Shown here piece after piece: positions 60,040 through 64,000 of a stretch of DNA of 64,000 nt (positions within the stretch are counted from its first letter, which is position 1; each line of letters begins with the position of its first letter). The position numbers and the translations under genes are program-made. The notes under the pieces are model-generated. The model was not told where the DNA came from, searched no databases, and worked only from the letters and a program-made list of their open reading frames with translations. Source of the stretch: Clonostachys chloroleuca (Eukaryota > Ascomycota > Sordariomycetes > Hypocreales > Bionectriaceae); contig JBANAY010000003.1 of the NCBI GenBank assembly GCA_037952775.1, positions 6,014,001 to 6,078,000 on the forward strand. The letters run 5' to 3'.

Positions 60040-60441
60040 ATTCGGTAGCGAAATTCTTAAAGACAGACCGCAACGCAGGGAAAAAATCAAAGTCGGGAGT
60101 GATTTTACCACAGCCAATCTTTGTGTGCCAATTTAATGTGCGTGCAGGTTTGTAGGTTTGTACAGATTCCTTCTCGGGTGGGTGGTAAGCCAGTTTATGT
60201 AGACGAACACTGTGGCCTGCAGCAGACCAGCTAACTGACCACAGCCCAACATCCGTCTCCCTACCTCTGATTTCTGGACCTGGAAATTGGGGCACTATTG
60301 CAGTTTCTCCAGAGGTAGGGTGACGGTGTGCTGACCGCAGCACCGTTCCTTCATTTTTGATTGGTGAATACCAGAATTCTCATCGACGTATTCTGCAAGC
60401 CACCACCGTATAATGGATCCTGGCTGTTCAGATGTCTCTTA

Positions 60442-60738
60442 ATTGGCTGATTCCAGAATTTGTGTTTCAAGCACAGCCAACGTGCCCAGCCAACGTGCCC
60501 AGCCAGCGTCGGATTGGCTGCTGCCACTATTTGCGTCCACAATACGGAGTATGGCTCCTTTTGTTGTTTACTCTCCCATCAGATTTCAATCTCAGTCTCT
60601 GATCATGCTCAACCGTATAGCGGATTCAAGCTGACCTGGGTTCTGTTGATTGGTTGAAGCCAGAATTTTGCTTTTCAGACACAGCCACCATGCCGAGCCC
60701 GCATCGAATTGGCTGTGGCCACTATTTGCATTCAGAGT
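60442..60738 (+). repeat. Duplicated promoter segment with CCAAT boxes
   Basis: Two units, 60442-60536 and 60649-60738, are offset by 207 nt. Each reads ATTGGYTG, a CCAGAATTT block, an ACAGCCA block, then ATTGGCTG followed by GCCACTATTTGC. Each therefore holds two reversed CCAAT boxes. Unit 1 has an extra internal 13-bp tandem (ACGTGCCCAGCCA). They lie between the divergent Clr5-ankyrin gene and the microprotein gene. Confidence 0.75.
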
Positions 60739-60927
60739 GACTTCTTCCGCAATCTACTGCCTGGCCAGATTGCACTTCTCGTTTCTAGTTATGATGCCAG
60801 GCATAAAAACCATCTCGTCTCCCACGCTTCTTGAGCCACTTCAGGCCCCATGAGTTGCTCCTTATCTCGCCTCCCTTCTTGATGCAAGTGCAAGTTTGAT
60901 ATACTGCGTCCTATCCAATATCTCGAC

Positions 60928-61144
60928 ATGGGTCTTACACCGGAAGCTATAATTGCGATTGTGACGCTCATGGCCAATTTGCCCACCATCGTCGTTTTGT
61001 TCTGGGGTCTATGGAAAAAGTTTAAGCGCCGTCAGAATCCTCGCTTTGGTAAGAAATTGAGCCTTTCTACTTTCTTCTATTTATAATTGGAATTACATTC
61101 TAACGGAAAGAATAGAACTGGAATCATCTGAGGTCATGCGATGA
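60928..61144 (+). CDS. 49-aa single-pass membrane microprotein, spliced
   Basis: Exons 60928-61048 and 61116-61144 give 49 aa. The peptide starts MGLTPEAIIAIVTLMA, continues as one hydrophobic helix of about 22 residues, and turns into a strongly basic tail (WKKFKRRQ) before a short acidic end (ELESSEV). By the positive-inside rule the tail is cytosolic. The intron is canonical (GTAAGA...ATAG). I recognise the overall shape from short fungal membrane peptides but know no function. It is preceded by a duplicated CCAAT-rich segment. Confidence 0.55.
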
Positions 61145-61807
61145 CTACATCGGCTGTGAAATGGACGATATTGTGCCTGTAAATGCAAAGAAAAAACTTG
61201 ACAGGACCATTTTAAGTGTACAAAAGGCTCCCTTCAAGGCTCAATCACCAGAGATGTCGAGATTCGGGCAGGCTTGCATGCTTAGGTCGTCGCCTTGTTT
61301 AAATATTGTCTGGCGGATCACACCGTCTGCGGCGCATCACAGCCACAAGCGGTAAATATCAACACCAGCATGCTTGACTCAGTAATGTATACAAATGCCA
61401 AGCTAAATCTTATGTAATTTTTTTATTTCATCATTATTATGCTCAGAACTAATAGGAAAGTAAGTTCTCTACTCTATGCAAACGGAGTTTTGTTGCCCCC
61501 CTCTTTTCTCTCAGTCGCTCGCCTAAACCAGGGGGTAATCCTTTAATCGCAATTCGATCCCACGCTTGGTGTGGGATTAATCTCATTTAATTCATCTACA
61601 GTACACAATGCTTCTGTACCTCAAAATACTCTTAGAAACCCATTCATCAGTATTTTACTCAACGCTATCGAGACGAGTAGCGTACGTGTTTCGCATGTAG
61701 AAGTCGTACTGAAGCATATTTTATACCACTATCGCTCGCTTCTACAGTACATACTGCCATACCCAACAAGCTAATCAAACTGCCCGTATTCCATATCATA
61801 CTTATCC
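61145..61807. other. Convergent intergenic region
   Basis: AT-rich; no feature is supported. A B-box-like TTCGATCC at 61554-61561 was examined and rejected as tRNA. Confidence 0.5.
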
Positions 61808-63436
61808 CTATCTGACACATGTAAGAATGCCCATTAGAAGCGCTATTGCTATTCCAAGAGGTATAAAGGCATTAGACAGGTTATCCCTGTGGTTTGCTAG
61901 CTGGTACTCATCCATTCCTTCCGACGGTGTTAGCCATTGGAAGAAAAACCAAGTAGCTGGGATAAGGGGAATCGAAGCCACAATAGTGTATATCAACACC
62001 ATTAAGAAGCATTTTTCGCTTCGTGCTATGATACCCCAAAAATACTTTCGGTTCCTGCTCGTCCTGATTGCAGGATCTTTTGGGGGATTTCCCCGAGGTC
62101 ATCTCGCAAGTTACATGTGGAAGGGCCAGTATCTATGTTTGAAGTATTCCAATGCATAAATCAGACGGATACTCAACAAGACGATACCCGTCATTTCCGA
62201 CGGGCAAACCTGGTCTTATCTCTTTGAAAAGCTCAGAAAGATAGCGTTTAAACTGTAACGTATATATCAGCACCGAGATTGAAATAAATTGGGCTACATC
62301 AACGCAGTCATCTGCACAGGGGACCACGTACCTCAAAGAATTCGCATCCCGCAAATGTATAGAGGCTAAAGACTTTCCTCCACCAACCGCGATGCTTCCA
62401 ATACTCGGCTCGCATTTGATGTAAAACCTATGGTCGCCTAAACTGGATGATAAGATTCTGCTTCAGCCCTTCCTTTAAAAGGCAATATGCTTCCGTTATG
62501 CACCATGAAGTAGATAGCGAGCACCTCAGGTTGTGGTTGAGGCGACGGAGTCCTGGGACGAGGTCGCGGACGATTCCGAAGTGGTCTACTGCCCCTTGCA
62601 TCATGTCCTTGGTTGCCATGGCCTTACAATCTTACCTGGCGAAAGTGTACGCAATGGGATGGCCGGTGGCCGAAGGTCCCCAGTTCCAGGTGAAGTAGGT
62701 TGGCTTGTGCCAGAATCGAGCACTTGGTCAATTGTTTTATTAATTCCTTTGCCAAATCGTTTATGGACCACGGCACTTCTCAACCGCCCACATGTCTGTA
62801 TGGATAATGAGTTTTGACCTTCGTCTCATCGACACAGAAATAACTTACACATTTCCATGTCAATCCCACCTGGCCAGGTTCAAGTGGTTGACATCTGGGG
62901 GCGAGTGGCCACCAGTCCCAGCGCTCTCCGGAATATGCCTCAATAACGCCTTGAAGCCGATCAGACCATCCTGGTTGCTTCGTGGTCATTGTGATCGACT
63001 GGTGCTCAGATGATTCAAGCTCTGTAATAATTTTCCGTGTCTCTGCATTGGGGTATCTCCGTTGACGCTTCCAACGTAGCTGCAGCCTTTCCATTCTAGT
63101 CTGCATTGAAGGATATGCTAAGTGATAGAGCTCATCCAAAAACTCTTCAAAAACGGGACTAGATGATATGACTTGGCGAAATTGCTCGATACCGATTTCG
63201 GTAGCTGGTAGTTGTAGCTCATCCTCATCAGTCATGTCCTCTCCCCCGGCGTTCTTTTCACTATCGTCATCCTCTTCATCTGCTTGAGAGTCCGACATGC
63301 TCTCGTCTTTGGAGCCACTGTTATTACCGCCTGTGGACGATAACCCAACACTGCTTTGGACGTCGTCAACTATCCTGCGCGAAAACAACAGTGATCTGCC
63401 AGAGAACACCGAAGAAATGTCACTTTCGCTCGACAA
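61808..63436 (-). pseudogene. Membrane-anchored Cys-motif fungal protein, frame uncertain
   Basis: Conserved-looking parts appear in order on the minus strand: a Ser-rich acidic N-terminus with LSSESDISSVFS (63436 down), a helical segment, LTWKC joined by an intron (62849-62808) to TCGRLRSAVV, giving a CxCG pair, then AEYWKHRGWWRKVFSLYTFAGCEFFE joined by a 79-nt intron to FKRYLSELFKEIRPG, and a C-terminal end with YFWGIIARSEK and two membrane helices (VLIYTIVASIPLIPATWFFF and AFIPLGIAIALLMGIL). A family with this order is common in moulds and has no known function. Between 62200 and 62030 three frames are needed to follow the family pattern, so the copy is damaged or has introns I cannot place. 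The true start may be further upstream (63519-63767). Confidence 0.45.
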
Positions 63437-64000
63437 TGCTTCAATACGTAGAAGTAGGTAACCAAACAGTAAATGTTAGCAGTGGATTAGCAGCAGCAGA
63501 GTGAGTCTTATACCCTGGTCACCTCCGCAGGCAGCAAGATTCGGGCTTGTCACGATTGGCCAGTGCGTACTTGAAAGCATACCCGCAAGTCTTCAGGCCT
63601 CCGAGAGGTTTCCTTCCACCTAGACTTAAAAGTTTTACAGGAGGTCCATCAAATCCCCTCCGCATATCAAATATCATAAGTCGGCTGGAGCATCTTGAGG
63701 ATTGATTCCTCGATCCTCGCAGCGATGACGACGACGACGACTCAAAGCCATAGAGATATAAATTCATAGCAAATGATTATGAGCAAGATCATAGGGACAA
63801 CATGTTGGGCGACCTAAAGATGAAGACCAGCACCAAGCAAGGAAACCAGTCATGTGGGAAATACCTCATACCAGAAATGGTTAAAATTGCACAAATAAGT
63901 GGCAGGTTAATGAGGATAATTGAATGTAAAACATATATTCTTAAAGTTGTTGATCGCAAATCTAAGAAACAACACCTCACAACCAGAAAACAAGTCAACT
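63437..64000. other. Window end
   Basis: It may hold the first exon of the preceding gene (ORF 63767-63519, -), but no splice link is certain. Otherwise no feature is supported. Confidence 0.4.

Noticed and set aside
61530..61580. Possible tRNA (B-box-like TTCGATCC)
   Set aside because: No T-arm pairing, acceptor stem or A box at the proper distance.
1..64000. CRISPR arrays, rRNA operons or bacterial-type operons
   Set aside because: No regularly spaced repeats or rRNA-like sequence; intron structure shows a eukaryotic genome.

Overview
The window is a nuclear segment of a filamentous ascomycete, most likely Eurotiales (Aspergillus/Penicillium type). The basis is short GT-AG introns of about 45-80 nt, dense genes on both strands, and families typical of these moulds: Goodbye-NACHT STAND proteins, Clr5-ankyrin proteins, AcuF-like C2H2 proteins, a Dal5-like transporter, a fungal lipoxygenase and a rhodopsin/Pth11-like membrane protein. 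The genus is an inference from gene content; no search was run.

Layout. 0-14.4 kb is mostly ordinary metabolism: an SRPK-like kinase (-), a GMA12/MNN10 glycosyltransferase (-), a 2.8-kb gene-poor stretch, an iron-type lipoxygenase (+), a large intronless PHP/DUF3604 protein (-) and a six-exon MFS transporter (+). 14.8-41 kb looks like a fungal non-self-recognition or programmed-cell-death island. It holds three copies of an AcuF-like C2H2 family in different states of decay (14.8, 17.4 and 20.3 kb, the last followed by ankyrin repeats), a DUF7580-like/subtilisin (S8) protease gene followed by a small gasdermin-like gene (24.4-28.5 kb), a 1491-residue Goodbye-NACHT-TPR STAND receptor (31.5-36.1 kb, -), and a broken second copy of the protease/gasdermin pair at 40.0-40.7 kb that runs into a duplicated fragment of the adjacent tyrosine phosphatase gene. 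41-51.9 kb returns to metabolic and membrane genes: tyrosine phosphatase, SnoaL-like protein, zinc alcohol dehydrogenase, Pth11-like receptor, a damaged aminoglycoside-phosphotransferase-like gene and an atypical SDR. 52-64 kb is gene-poor except for a 95-aa ORF, a 1235-residue Clr5-ankyrin protein, a 49-residue single-pass membrane microprotein behind a duplicated promoter, and a damaged membrane-anchored family member.

How it fits together. The most interesting unit is the protease/gasdermin pair. In Podospora, HET-Q2 (subtilisin-like) cleaves a short C-terminal piece from the gasdermin HET-Q1 and triggers cell death, and fungal gasdermin genes are usually clustered with protease genes. The same order and strand occur here, with a decayed duplicate 12-15 kb away and an NLR-type receptor between the two. 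Exon models were built by hand from splice consensus and reading frame. Where the summed exons divide by three and family motifs cross the junctions, confidence is high; elsewhere the doubt is stated. Several genes carry single-nucleotide frame breaks, some in homopolymers, which could be real pseudogenisation or base-call errors.
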